A stretch of DNA of 64,000 nt from Allobosea caraganae. GTDB taxonomy: Bacteria; Pseudomonadota; Alphaproteobacteria; Rhizobiales; Beijerinckiaceae. Below are positions 33,371-41,216 of this stretch, in pieces. Numbering within the stretch: position 1 is the stretch's first letter; each line of letters starts with the position of its first letter. Below the pieces are notes generated by a model. It searched no databases. It was given only the letters and a program-made list of their open reading frames with translations, and was not told where the DNA came from. The DNA lies in assembly GCF_003351345.1 (NCBI RefSeq), contig NZ_QQTO01000037.1:555609-619608 (forward strand), written 5' to 3'. The position numbers were made by a program, and so were the translations under genes.

Positions 33371-33862
33371 GTGCGTAAACTATTGCTCTCGGTTTTGGCG
33401 ACTATCCTGCTCGCGGCATCGAGCGGCCGCTTGGCAGCGCAGGCCGCGGACAACCCCGCGTGCAAGTTGTTCACGCAGAAGGAGGCCACCGCTTACGTCG
33501 GCGCATCGGTCGGCAACGCCGAGAGCGGCCTCTTGCCAGGCTCGTCCGGGTGCTCCTGGTCCGATGAAGGCGCGGACCACAAGATGAGCATAAGCGTGTT
33601 TCCAGCAGGCAATGCACTGCAACTCAAGAATTGGGGCTTTGAAAGCTGGGAGGGGTTCCGGTCCCTGCCAGATATCGGCGCTAAGGCCTATGTCGTTCGT
33701 ACGCCAATAATGGAGATCATGGGCAAGAAAATGGGAGGTGAGTGGCAAGCCGGAGCCATCGTCGGCGACGAATATGTCGCTGTCGGCCTCAAGGGTCCGA
33801 AGGGCAATGCTGATGCGGCAGTGGCGTTGCTTAGGGAGGCAATCAAGCGTCGGCAACAGTAG
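33371..33862 (+). CDS. Hypothetical secreted protein
   Basis: 163 residues, GTG start after a strong AGGAGG at 8-nt spacing. MRKLLLSVLATILLAASS is a Sec signal peptide. The mature part has CKLFTQKEATAYVGASVG and SGCSWSDEG, a pattern like periplasmic or lipoprotein-type DUF3558 domains with one likely disulfide. No catalytic residues are recognised. It stands alone, divergent from the autotransporter. Confidence 0.65.
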   Translation: MRKLLLSVLATILLAASSGRLAAQAADNPACKLFTQKEATAYVGASVGNAESGLLPGSSGCSWSDEGADHKMSISVFPAGNALQLKNWGFESWEGFRSLPDIGAKAYVVRTPIMEIMGKKMGGEWQAGAIVGDEYVAVGLKGPKGNADAAVALLREAIKRRQQ

Positions 33863-34517
33863 CTGGGCTCCTGCTAGGCCCCGATAGCGATCCCGGTTCG
33901 AGGTGGGGTAGATGAGGGCGATCGCGGGGATGTTCGCGTAGTCGAGGCCGCGCCACGCTTTTCCCAAGCGTTTGATTTTGCTAAGAACCCTTGTTCAACA
34001 GGGAGTTCGCCTGACCCGTCTGCTACGTTGCCGTGCTACGGGAAGCCCCATTGATGCGGCGCACGTCGCACCTGATCCGACTAACGGGATTTACTGGTTC
34101 AAGGCCGATCTGCGGATGACCTCGCGGGCAAACTTTTCCCGGGCATGCTGCGCGAAACCTTGAAGCCTCTGGAAAGCCCGAAGCAAGCCGGGCAGTTCAA
34201 GACCGCGATATGAATGGCCCTGCGCACGACGGAGGAGCCGAGGCAAAGCCTACACGAGGCCATGTTCGACTGAGCCCGTGAGTTCCCGAGCAGCGGCAGC
34301 TACGCGCCCGATATCGAGATGCGCCGCGCGGACGGAGCGATCTGGCTTCTCGGCTGGAGGGCGGCGCCAGGAGGATGTTGCGCGGCGCGGATGTCCGCAG
34401 CGCCAGGATGCGCAGGACGGGCTGCACAGCGCGCGTCCAAACGCAATCTGGACCATGCCTATCGCTGACAGGGCCCGAGGGAAGCCCGTCTCGATCCGGG
34501 CGCTAAGATTGCGGCCA
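33863..34517. other. Apparently non-coding or decayed stretch
   Basis: 655 bp with many short overlapping frames on both strands, none with a good ribosome binding site or protein-like composition. Possibly remnants of decayed genes. No repeat or RNA structure stands out. Confidence 0.4.
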
Positions 34518-34802
34518 TCATGGCGCGTTTCCAATATCCAGACGACGATTTGCGCGCATCCAGTGAATCGCCTGCTTGATATCCGCCCGCTGCAGGCCGA
34601 TGTCGTTCAGGGCTCGCTCATCCATGCGTTCGAGTTCGGCTGCGGCGCGACGCGTCGCCAGCTCGCGCGTGATCGCCAGCCTGATCCGGGCTATCTGTCT
34701 TGCGCAGGAGCCAAGCCAGCGCGAGGCACTGCCTCGCCGGGGCTGATCGCCGATTCCGTGGATGGCGTGAAGCGACTGTGGCGTATGCATTTCCATCGAC
34801 AT
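34518..34802 (-). CDS. DUF1127 domain protein
   Basis: 94 residues. The C-terminal half (ITRELATRRAAAELERMDER then ALNDIGLQRADIKQAIHW) is a DUF1127 helix pair: an Arg-rich helix followed by LDxRxLxDIGxxRxDI. Such small proteins in Hyphomicrobiales influence RNA turnover, phosphate and carbon metabolism and stress responses. The N-terminal half is unconserved and the true start could be further in. A second DUF1127-like protein lies at 39092-39676. Confidence 0.7.
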   Translation of the reverse strand: MSMEMHTPQSLHAIHGIGDQPRRGSASRWLGSCARQIARIRLAITRELATRRAAAELERMDERALNDIGLQRADIKQAIHWMRANRRLDIGNAP

Positions 34803-35136
34803 GATCCGATCGTCGTGAGGCCGGGGCTGGCGCAGCCGTCGCCGGCGAGGCCTTGCAGCCCGGCGCCTGTTCGAACACTGATTGCTACGGAGGATTTCAG
34901 ATCGATTTCAGGAGAGCCCTGATCCGGCTCCATTGAGTGACGGATGGAATGTCAGGGTACTCGGCCTGGGAAGACGAGCGGGCGGAGAGCGAGGTTCTGG
35001 CCCAAGCATCTACTGCGCCGAACCGCCCTCACCGAATCGAATGTAAAATCGATCGCCGAAGCAAGTTAATCTAAGTATAATTTGTTGTTATCCGGAAATG
35101 TACCAAGATTTAACACATGCGCACGCCGGTGGCCGG
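34803..35136. other. Intergenic region, nothing recognised
   Basis: 334 bp between the DUF1127 gene and the end of the GNAT gene, both on the minus strand. The AT-rich segment 35050-35110 is a plausible promoter for the DUF1127 gene. No RNA or repeat is evident. Confidence 0.4.
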
Positions 35137-35904
35137 TCAAAAGACGAAGCCGCTGTATTCTGCCGCCTTCTGAAAGCCGAGCTTCCGATACACCGGCTCG
35201 CCCATGGGACTCGCCTGCAGCGTCCCAGTCCTCAAACCACGCTCCAGGCCTGTCGCCGCCGCACGCAGGGTCAAGGCGGTGCAGATGCCGCGGCGTCGAT
35301 AGCCGTCCAGCGTCGAGCAGAGATAGATGCCAGCGACCCCGTGACTATCCAGCAGCGCGGACGTGCCGACGGTCTTTCCGTCTATCTTCGCGGCGAAGCG
35401 CACGAATTTGCCCGGCTCATCGCGCCGGGCGATCTCCACGCGTGTCATCTTTTCGATCTCCTCCGTGGGTACGCCCATCGACGGGGCGAAGCATGCGGTC
35501 CAATCCGCCACGCCGGCTTCTCCGCTCACCTCCTCGATGGTGACGCCCGCCGGCAAGACGAGATCGGGCAGGTCGGCGAGATCGACTGCATAGACCGGCA
35601 TGGTGGCGCGCCTGATGCCTCCATTCGACAGGATGGCGTCGGCCGCACCGCCGCGTGAATCCGGTCCGATCCACCAGACCGAGGGGTGTCCGGCGAGCCT
35701 CTGTCGCGCCTCTCCGATCAACGCGTCCATGTCTTGGCCCTCGATCGCCATGACGCCATTCAGCTGCGGGTGGCGGACGCCCGTGCTGTAGAGCGTGATG
35801 TCGCCATCCCGGCTCAACTCGTAACCGTAGTTGAGCCAATATTGCCGGCAATTGGCGAGCATGGACCTAAGGCGTTCGTCGCCATCCAAGATGCCATTTC
35901 TCAT
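35137..35904 (-). CDS. GNAT-family N-acetyltransferase
   Basis: 255 residues from MRNGILDGDERLRSML, with AAGGAAAG upstream (an ORF extended by 30 Arg/Pro-rich residues is rejected). The acetyl-CoA-binding motif A is GVAGIYLCSTLDGYRRRGIC (V/I-x-x-x-R-x-x-G-x-G/C), followed by LTLRAAATGLERG and, near the end, GEPVYRKLGFQKAAEYSGF, the usual GNAT C-terminus. Substrate unknown. It overlaps the PAP2 gene by 38 bp and is the last gene of the OYE-PAP2-GNAT operon. Confidence 0.85.
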   Translation of the reverse strand: MRNGILDGDERLRSMLANCRQYWLNYGYELSRDGDITLYSTGVRHPQLNGVMAIEGQDMDALIGEARQRLAGHPSVWWIGPDSRGGAADAILSNGGIRRATMPVYAVDLADLPDLVLPAGVTIEEVSGEAGVADWTACFAPSMGVPTEEIEKMTRVEIARRDEPGKFVRFAAKIDGKTVGTSALLDSHGVAGIYLCSTLDGYRRRGICTALTLRAAATGLERGLRTGTLQASPMGEPVYRKLGFQKAAEYSGFVF

Positions 35905-36679
35905 CGGTCTTTCCTTCGTTGGTGCGGTATAGCGCGGCAGGTTCGGCCGCCTTCTGCGGAGGCGGCGCCCCGCCAGGTCGTCCCGAACCGGCATCGTGCG
36001 CGGTCAGGCGCTGCGGGAAGCCCGTACGATCGGCTATGAACACGCGGCCCCTTCCGCCGAGCTTGCCTGCCAGGAAGAGGGCCACTGCCGCTCCGAGGCC
36101 GAGGCCCATGATCACGTCGCTCGACCAATGCGCCCCTGCCAGCACGCGGGACACGCCTATCGCCGCGGCGACGAAAAATACGACTGGACGCCATCGCGGG
36201 TTCAGAAGCGCCAGCGCAGTCGCCAGTCCGCCGGCCATGGCCGCCTGCGTCGAGGGGTAGGCTGCGGAGAAGCTGGCCGAGAAGGGCTCGAAATCGAACG
36301 GCTCGCAGCTGCCGGAGAGCAGCGGACGGGCACGTCCCACAGTATGCTTGAGTGGCCAGCTCACGAGGGCCGCGCCCAGGGTCGAGAGCACGACAAACCC
36401 CGCCGCGAGGACTGTGTCGTCGGTGGCAAGGACGGGCCGACCCAGAACCTTCCGAACGACGCCGGCGACTACGATCCCGCCGGCCACAGTGATGGCCAGT
36501 AACAGGATCGCGAAAAGGAGCCCTGACACTGCTGCTACGGGCGCGGGCAGCCCCGGGCCGGCGGCCGACTCGGCCAGCGGACAGTCGAGGGTCGCCATGG
36601 CCAGAACCGAGACCACTAGGTGAATCACCACGATGGAGCCGGCGTGCCACGGCCGCGCCCTCGAATTCAAACGGATCAC
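35867..36679 (-). CDS. PAP2-family membrane phosphatase with altered motif
   Basis: 270 residues, GTG start 3 bp after the OYE stop. Several TM helices are present (VVIHLVVSVLAMATL, FAILLLAITVAGGIVVAGVV, TVLAAGFVVLSTLGAALV, and more near the C-terminus). PAP2 motif 1 KHTVGRARP and motif 3 SRVLAGAHWSSDV are intact, but motif 2, normally PSGH, reads PSTQ, so the catalytic histidine of motif 2 is lost. It may have changed activity or bind rather than cleave lipid phosphates. Confidence 0.8.
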   Translation of the reverse strand: MIRLNSRARPWHAGSIVVIHLVVSVLAMATLDCPLAESAAGPGLPAPVAAVSGLLFAILLLAITVAGGIVVAGVVRKVLGRPVLATDDTVLAAGFVVLSTLGAALVSWPLKHTVGRARPLLSGSCEPFDFEPFSASFSAAYPSTQAAMAGGLATALALLNPRWRPVVFFVAAAIGVSRVLAGAHWSSDVIMGLGLGAAVALFLAGKLGGRGRVFIADRTGFPQRLTAHDAGSGRPGGAPPPQKAAEPAALYRTNEGKTDEKWHLGWRRTP

Positions 36680-36682
36680 GGA

Positions 36683-37843
36683 TCAGGCCGAAACCTGCGG
36701 CGCCGCGCGCGCCCGCATCTCGCGATCGTGGCCGCGCAGCTTGGTCCCGGTCTCGTCAATCTCGTGGAGCGTGGGGTAGTCGACATATCCCTTCCCGCCC
36801 CGCGCATGGAACGTCGTGCGGTCGGCCGGGTTGAGTGCCGCACCGAGGCGCAGTCGCTTCGGCAGATCGGGGTTCGCCAGAAAGTCCCTGCCGAAGGCGA
36901 TCAGATCGGCCCTGCGCAGCTTGACGTCGAGCTCGGCACGGGTGCGCCAATAGCCGCCGTTCAGGATCACGGCTCCGCGATAATGCTGGCGCACGAAGCC
37001 GGCCACGTCCGGCTGCTGGCCCGCTTCCGGCAACGGTAGCCCAACGTGCAGATAGGCCAGACGTCGTTTATCGAGCTCCTCGAGCAGGTAGCCATAGGTC
37101 GTGGGCCAGTCCAGGTCCTGGATGTCGTTCAGGGTCGATGCCGGGGTCACCAGCACACCAACGCGCTGGCGGTTGACGACCGCGACGGTCCGGTCGACGA
37201 GTTCGAGCAGGAAGCGTGCCCGGCCCCTCGCATCGCCGCCCCAATGATCCGTGCGCAGATTGGTGTTAGGCGCCAGGAACTGGTTCGGAAGATAGCCATG
37301 GCCGGCATGGATCTCGACGCCGTCGAAGCCCGCCGCCGTCACGGCCAACCGGGCGGCGCCGGTATAGGAGGCAAGCACGATCTCGATGTCGTCCTCGAGC
37401 ATCGCACGGGGCATCTCGTAGGGCCCCCATCCAGCATTGCCTTGCGCCGTGCCGGCTGCCTTGACGGCAGACGGGGCGATCGGCGTCGCGCCGCCCAGGA
37501 GCGTGGGATGGGACAGCCGGCCGGCGAACAGCAATTGGGCGAAGATGTGCGCCTTCGCGAGCCGGACCGTATCGGCCACCTGCTTCCAGCCACGCGCCTG
37601 CTCGGCGGTGAAGAGCCCCGGCGTATCGACAAAGCCGAACCCCATATGAGCGGGTGCGCTGCCCTCGGTCACGATCAGGCCAGCCGTCGCACGCTGCCCG
37701 TAATACAGGGCGTTGAGCGCGTTCGGTACGGATCCGGGCGTGCGATTGCGCGTCATCGCCGGCATGACGATGCGATTGGTGAGCCGGAGCGCGCCCAGTC
37801 GCATCGGCGAGAACAGCAATCGTCTACTAACTGGAAGGTTCAT
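36683..37843 (-). CDS. Old yellow enzyme-type NADH:flavin oxidoreductase
   Basis: 386 residues, close to the usual 360-390. LFSPMRLGALRLTNRIVMPAM is the N-terminal FMN-binding stretch, FAQLLFAGRLSHP the second conserved block, GFDGVEIHAGHGYLPNQFL the His-x-x-His/Asn substrate motif with the flanking QFL, and RRADLIAFGRDFLANPDL the phosphate-binding end. These enzymes reduce activated alkenes, quinones and nitro compounds with NAD(P)H. GGAGC precedes the ATG. First gene of the OYE-PAP2-GNAT operon. Confidence 0.9.
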   Translation of the reverse strand: MNLPVSRRLLFSPMRLGALRLTNRIVMPAMTRNRTPGSVPNALNALYYGQRATAGLIVTEGSAPAHMGFGFVDTPGLFTAEQARGWKQVADTVRLAKAHIFAQLLFAGRLSHPTLLGGATPIAPSAVKAAGTAQGNAGWGPYEMPRAMLEDDIEIVLASYTGAARLAVTAAGFDGVEIHAGHGYLPNQFLAPNTNLRTDHWGGDARGRARFLLELVDRTVAVVNRQRVGVLVTPASTLNDIQDLDWPTTYGYLLEELDKRRLAYLHVGLPLPEAGQQPDVAGFVRQHYRGAVILNGGYWRTRAELDVKLRRADLIAFGRDFLANPDLPKRLRLGAALNPADRTTFHARGGKGYVDYPTLHEIDETGTKLRGHDREMRARAAPQVSA

Positions 37844-38185
37844 GGTGATGCTCCATGGGCAAGCTCGATTGCCGAGCCGCGCCTGTAAGGGCAGTTGATC
37901 GACGCCGGTTTTCGTCAGTGGGAGCTACGCGACCGTTTCAGCGGTCGCCGCCAGCGCTACAATCGCAACACGTCCACATTGCTGCCGGAGCCGTGGTCAT
38001 TCGCGCGGAAAGCGCATCATTTCATTCGCAATTCGCAATGCACCGTTCTGAAACGGCCCTGCAATCGTCTCGCAGCCCTCTTCCGCCTGGCAGGATCTGC
38101 GTGCGGCCTCCGTGTACGCGGGATTCCTGACCACGACGGCTTGCCTGCATCAGCTGTTGGCGAGCGCAACCAGATTGGAGAGATT
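37844..38185. other. Divergent intergenic region (OYE / cupin)
   Basis: 342 bp between the OYE gene (minus) and the cupin gene (plus). An open frame runs through it in the cupin frame but its composition is not protein-like and a good start with Shine-Dalgarno lies at 38186. Contains the promoters of both genes; no clear operator found. Confidence 0.4.
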
Positions 38186-38689
38186 ATGCAGCATCACAAT
38201 ATTCGCCCGGTCGTCGCCGAGCAGGACTCGGTGGGATTGCTCGATGTCCTCGGTCCGAAGATCAGGCATCTCACGGATGTTTCCGATGATGGGGCCGGTT
38301 ATTGCCTGATGATGGGCGAGATAGCTCCCGGCGTCATCGTACCGCTCCATTCCCATGCCGACCGAGAGACGTTCTACGTGCTCTCGGGGACACTCGATGT
38401 GTTCGTCGAGAATGGCTGGATCCCCGTCGCCGCGGGCAAAAGCCTCGATCTGTCCGGCGGGCAGCGCCATGCATGGCGCAATGTTTCGGCAGCGCCGGCG
38501 ATGATCCTGATCGCGACTACGCCGAGGATGGGCCGCTTCCTTCGTGAAGTCGGCCGGCCCGTCTCAGAGGTCGAGCCCGGCAAGCCGGCACCTGCCGATG
38601 TGCAGCGCTTCCTCGAGCGCGCGGCGGCCTATGGCTACTGGGTCGGAAGCCCGGCCGACAACGCGATTGCAGGTTTGCGCCTCGGCTAG
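38186..38689 (+). CDS. Cupin-domain protein
   Basis: 167 residues from MQHHNIRPVVAEQDSVGLLD, with TTGGAGAG upstream. The cupin signature is PLHSHADRETFYVLSGTLDVF (metal-binding His-x-His...Glu) and GGQRHAWRNVS (third His). The remaining C-terminal helix (DVQRFLERAAAYGYWVG) may cap the barrel. Possible dioxygenase, isomerase or sensor; activity not predictable. The ORF that starts 97 codons upstream is not favoured. Confidence 0.8.
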   Translation: MQHHNIRPVVAEQDSVGLLDVLGPKIRHLTDVSDDGAGYCLMMGEIAPGVIVPLHSHADRETFYVLSGTLDVFVENGWIPVAAGKSLDLSGGQRHAWRNVSAAPAMILIATTPRMGRFLREVGRPVSEVEPGKPAPADVQRFLERAAAYGYWVGSPADNAIAGLRLG

Positions 38690-38696
38690 TGCCGGA

Positions 38697-38833
38697 TGAT
38701 TTCAGATGGCATCGCGAAGCGATCCCATCGAAAATCTGAATCCGCCTCTCATCAATAAGCTAGAGCATGATGTCAGCCGAAAACTGGTTCCCACTATTCG
38801 CTGACGCCGACCTTCGGTTCGGCATCATGCTCT
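38697..38833. repeat. Dispersed palindromic repeat cluster
   Basis: First palindrome: GATTTCAGATGG with CCATCGAAAATC around GCGAAGC. Second: AGAGCATGATG (38762-38772) perfectly paired with CATCATGCTCT (38823-38833), containing CCGAAAACTGG. The second is related to the repeat at 3963-4022. Intergenic location after the cupin gene fits a mobile or regulatory repeat family of Hyphomicrobiales. Confidence 0.6.
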
Positions 38834-38947
38834 GGCGGCAAGCAGGTCGCCCGGGACGAGGCACTGACCGGGGTCGAGTTGCCCCGATACGATGCGGCGC
38901 GTCCGGGACCTTGCGCCGGTGATCGCGGCCTCGATCGCATAGGCCAA

Positions 38948-38976
38948 GGCGTAGTCTCTCCTGAGAGAGCTACGCC
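38948..38976. terminator. Hairpin between convergent genes
   Basis: GGCGTAG-t-CTCTC (38948-38960) pairs with GAGAG-ag-CTACGCC (38963-38976), a strong 12-bp stem with a 2-nt gap. It separates the cupin gene (plus) from the DUF1127-like gene (minus) and probably terminates transcription from one or both sides. Confidence 0.55.
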
Positions 38977-39091
38977 TGCGCCTTTCTCCTCGCAAAGCCC
39001 TGGAGGTTGGCGGGAGGACCCGCCTCCTCCCTCCAGGATAGGCCCGGCAGCTGAACCGTCACGGCGCCACGTTCGCGGCCGACGCGGCGGC

Positions 39092-39676
39092 TCAATCGGC
39101 CAGACCGCGTCGCACGAAGAACTCGATCTCGGTTCGGTCCCGGATGCCGAGGTCACGCAGAACTGCGTTGTCAGCCCTTCGCAGTTCCTGGACGGCCCTC
39201 GTGATCGCTGCCTCGCGGCACCACGACAGGTAGAGCCTGCGCATCGCTGCGAGCGATTGGCCGATCCAGTTCCGCGGGCCATGGCGGTGACTGCCGCCGT
39301 CGCAACGTCCAGCCACGGTCGAGCCTTCGCCTCGGGCATCGTCGGCCGCTTCCGGACGGGAACAGGGTCCGGTCGGCGGCCTGAAATCGAATGTGTGGCC
39401 GAAGCCCAAGGACTTTCCGGTCAGGCCGAAGCACTGGACGAGCCAATGGAGGGCCGAGGGACGCGCGGGCGCCCCGGTAGCCGGAGCTTCGCGAGCTGCC
39501 GGCATGGCACGAGGATCCTGGCAAGTGGCAGCGAGCGTCTCGACCCTCGGCCGCGCCGAAACCATCGTGCGTCCAACCGCCGAAAGTTGCAGCACGACCA
39601 CGTTGCGGGCATCGACCGACGTGGAATCATTCGACGATGCCGAGCCATCGGGTGTTTCAATCTCAAGATACTTCAT
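39092..39676 (-). CDS. DUF1127-like protein with long N-terminal extension
   Basis: 194 residues from MKYLEIETPDGSASSND, with GGAG 6 nt upstream. Only the last 45 residues (WCREAAITRAVQELRRADNA, VLRDLGIRDRTEIEFFVRRG) fit DUF1127; the first 140 are low-complexity and variable. DUF1127 proteins are usually 45-100 residues. It begins 11 bp after the FAD-oxidoreductase stop, so it is probably the second gene of that operon. Confidence 0.6.
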   Translation of the reverse strand: MKYLEIETPDGSASSNDSTSVDARNVVVLQLSAVGRTMVSARPRVETLAATCQDPRAMPAAREAPATGAPARPSALHWLVQCFGLTGKSLGFGHTFDFRPPTGPCSRPEAADDARGEGSTVAGRCDGGSHRHGPRNWIGQSLAAMRRLYLSWCREAAITRAVQELRRADNAVLRDLGIRDRTEIEFFVRRGLAD

Positions 39677-39687
39677 GGTCTGCTCCA

Positions 39688-41073
39688 TCAGTATTGACCA
39701 AGCAGATGGTCGTTCCGCGCTGTTACGCGCGCGCTGTCATGAGGTGCTGTTGTGTTGCGGTTGACATCCGCGGCGATGAACCCATCCAGAGCGAACAACA
39801 TCTGCTGTCTTCTGAAGAAATCGCGATGCGCCTCTGCATTCGTGAACGCGTTGGCCAAAGCCTCGCGCCGCTCGCGCAGCCGCTCGTCGAGGTCGGCCGG
39901 GCGCTCCGCGATCGTTTGCGGATAGACCAGATCGGTCAGGGTCGAACTGCTCCAGGGTATCGCGATCAGGTCATGGGCCTGCGCCAGGAAGCTCTTGCCC
40001 ACGCGCGGCAGCGGGTCGTCCTGGCCGAGATGCCGGGCGAGGGTCGCTTTCAGCAGCGCCGCCTCGATGGCCGCGGCGCTCATGCCCTGGCCGTAGACGG
40101 GATTGAACCTGCAGAGCGAGTCGCCGATCGGAAGGAGGCCCGCCGGAAGCCGGCCGGAGGCCGATTGCCCGAAATGGCGCCAGACGCTCTCGCGGAACGC
40201 GAACCGCCTTATGCCGCCGACCAGCTCCGCCCCCTCCAAGGTGGCCGCGATCGTCGGCGTCGCCAGCGCCCGCGCGAAGCCGAGGAAGGTATCGTGGTCT
40301 GCAGGCGGCTGCTCTTCGCCGCGGCCCGTCAGGAGGGCCTGCCACAGATTATCGCCGATCTGCAGCAGGTATCCGCCCCGGCTGCTCTCCGGAGCTGCCG
40401 GGAACGTCACCGACGCGACGAAATCCTGAGGAGAGGACAGGGCGAATATGCCGGTCGAATAGCGGGTGTCGACCTCGATGCGGCTGCGGGGCGGCAGCGG
40501 CTTGCCATGTCGCTGGAGACACCTCTCAATCGGCCCGGCCCGTCCCGTGGCGTCGATGACCAGATCGGCCGGCACGGAAACGGTGCCATGCCCGCTTTGC
40601 TGATACTCGACCCGCGCCACGCGCGCGCCATCGGCGCTCAGGACGATATCGACCGCGCTGATCTCGTTGACCGAAATGATGTTCGGTAGCGCGAGAACAC
40701 GCCGGGCGATGACCTGCTCCAGCAGCGGCCGGGTCAGGGAGAAGCTGAAAATGCCGAGATCACGCTTCGGGAAGACGCCGAGGCCGGGCACCTCCCAGCG
40801 GAGATCGCGGCCGATCTCGAGCGGTATGGCTCCGGCGGCCCGGAGCTCTGCGCCGAGGCCCGGCAGCAGGCTGGAGAGAGCCTGGAAGCCGCCGGACATC
40901 AGCACATGCGGATGCTGGCCCTGCGGGACGCCAGGCCGGGGAAGCGCCTCGCTCTGGACCTTGTCCTGCTCCAGCAGATGGACGGTTTCGAAGAATTCCG
41001 AAACCGCGGCGGCGGCCGAAAGGCCCGCGATGCCCGCACCGATTACGACGGCTTGCCTGCCGATGACTGTCAT
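39688..41073 (-). CDS. FAD-dependent oxidoreductase
   Basis: 461 residues from MTVIGRQAVVIGAGIAGLSA, with GGAGAACGAG before the ATG; 54 upstream codons are rejected. The dinucleotide fold GAGIAG, DLVIDATGRAG (middle FAD motif) and LPIGDSLCRFNPVYGQGMSA (GD motif and flavin-binding C-region) place it in the group of flavin monooxygenase, halogenase and geranylgeranyl reductase-like enzymes. GVPQGQHPHVLMSGG is shared with a subfamily of unknown substrate. Operon with the DUF1127-like gene. Confidence 0.8.
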   Translation of the reverse strand: MTVIGRQAVVIGAGIAGLSAAAAVSEFFETVHLLEQDKVQSEALPRPGVPQGQHPHVLMSGGFQALSSLLPGLGAELRAAGAIPLEIGRDLRWEVPGLGVFPKRDLGIFSFSLTRPLLEQVIARRVLALPNIISVNEISAVDIVLSADGARVARVEYQQSGHGTVSVPADLVIDATGRAGPIERCLQRHGKPLPPRSRIEVDTRYSTGIFALSSPQDFVASVTFPAAPESSRGGYLLQIGDNLWQALLTGRGEEQPPADHDTFLGFARALATPTIAATLEGAELVGGIRRFAFRESVWRHFGQSASGRLPAGLLPIGDSLCRFNPVYGQGMSAAAIEAALLKATLARHLGQDDPLPRVGKSFLAQAHDLIAIPWSSSTLTDLVYPQTIAERPADLDERLRERREALANAFTNAEAHRDFFRRQQMLFALDGFIAADVNRNTTAPHDSARVTARNDHLLGQY

Positions 41074-41216
41074 CTCGTTCTCCGGACTCGTGAAGGAAGT
41101 CCGGGCAAGGTCGGCGCGCGCGGTTACATCACTCCTGCGTCCGGTAGGGGAATGGCTACAGCTGAAATCGACCGGCTCTGACGGCCGAGCCGACCGACGG
41201 CAAGCGATGGCCTGAA

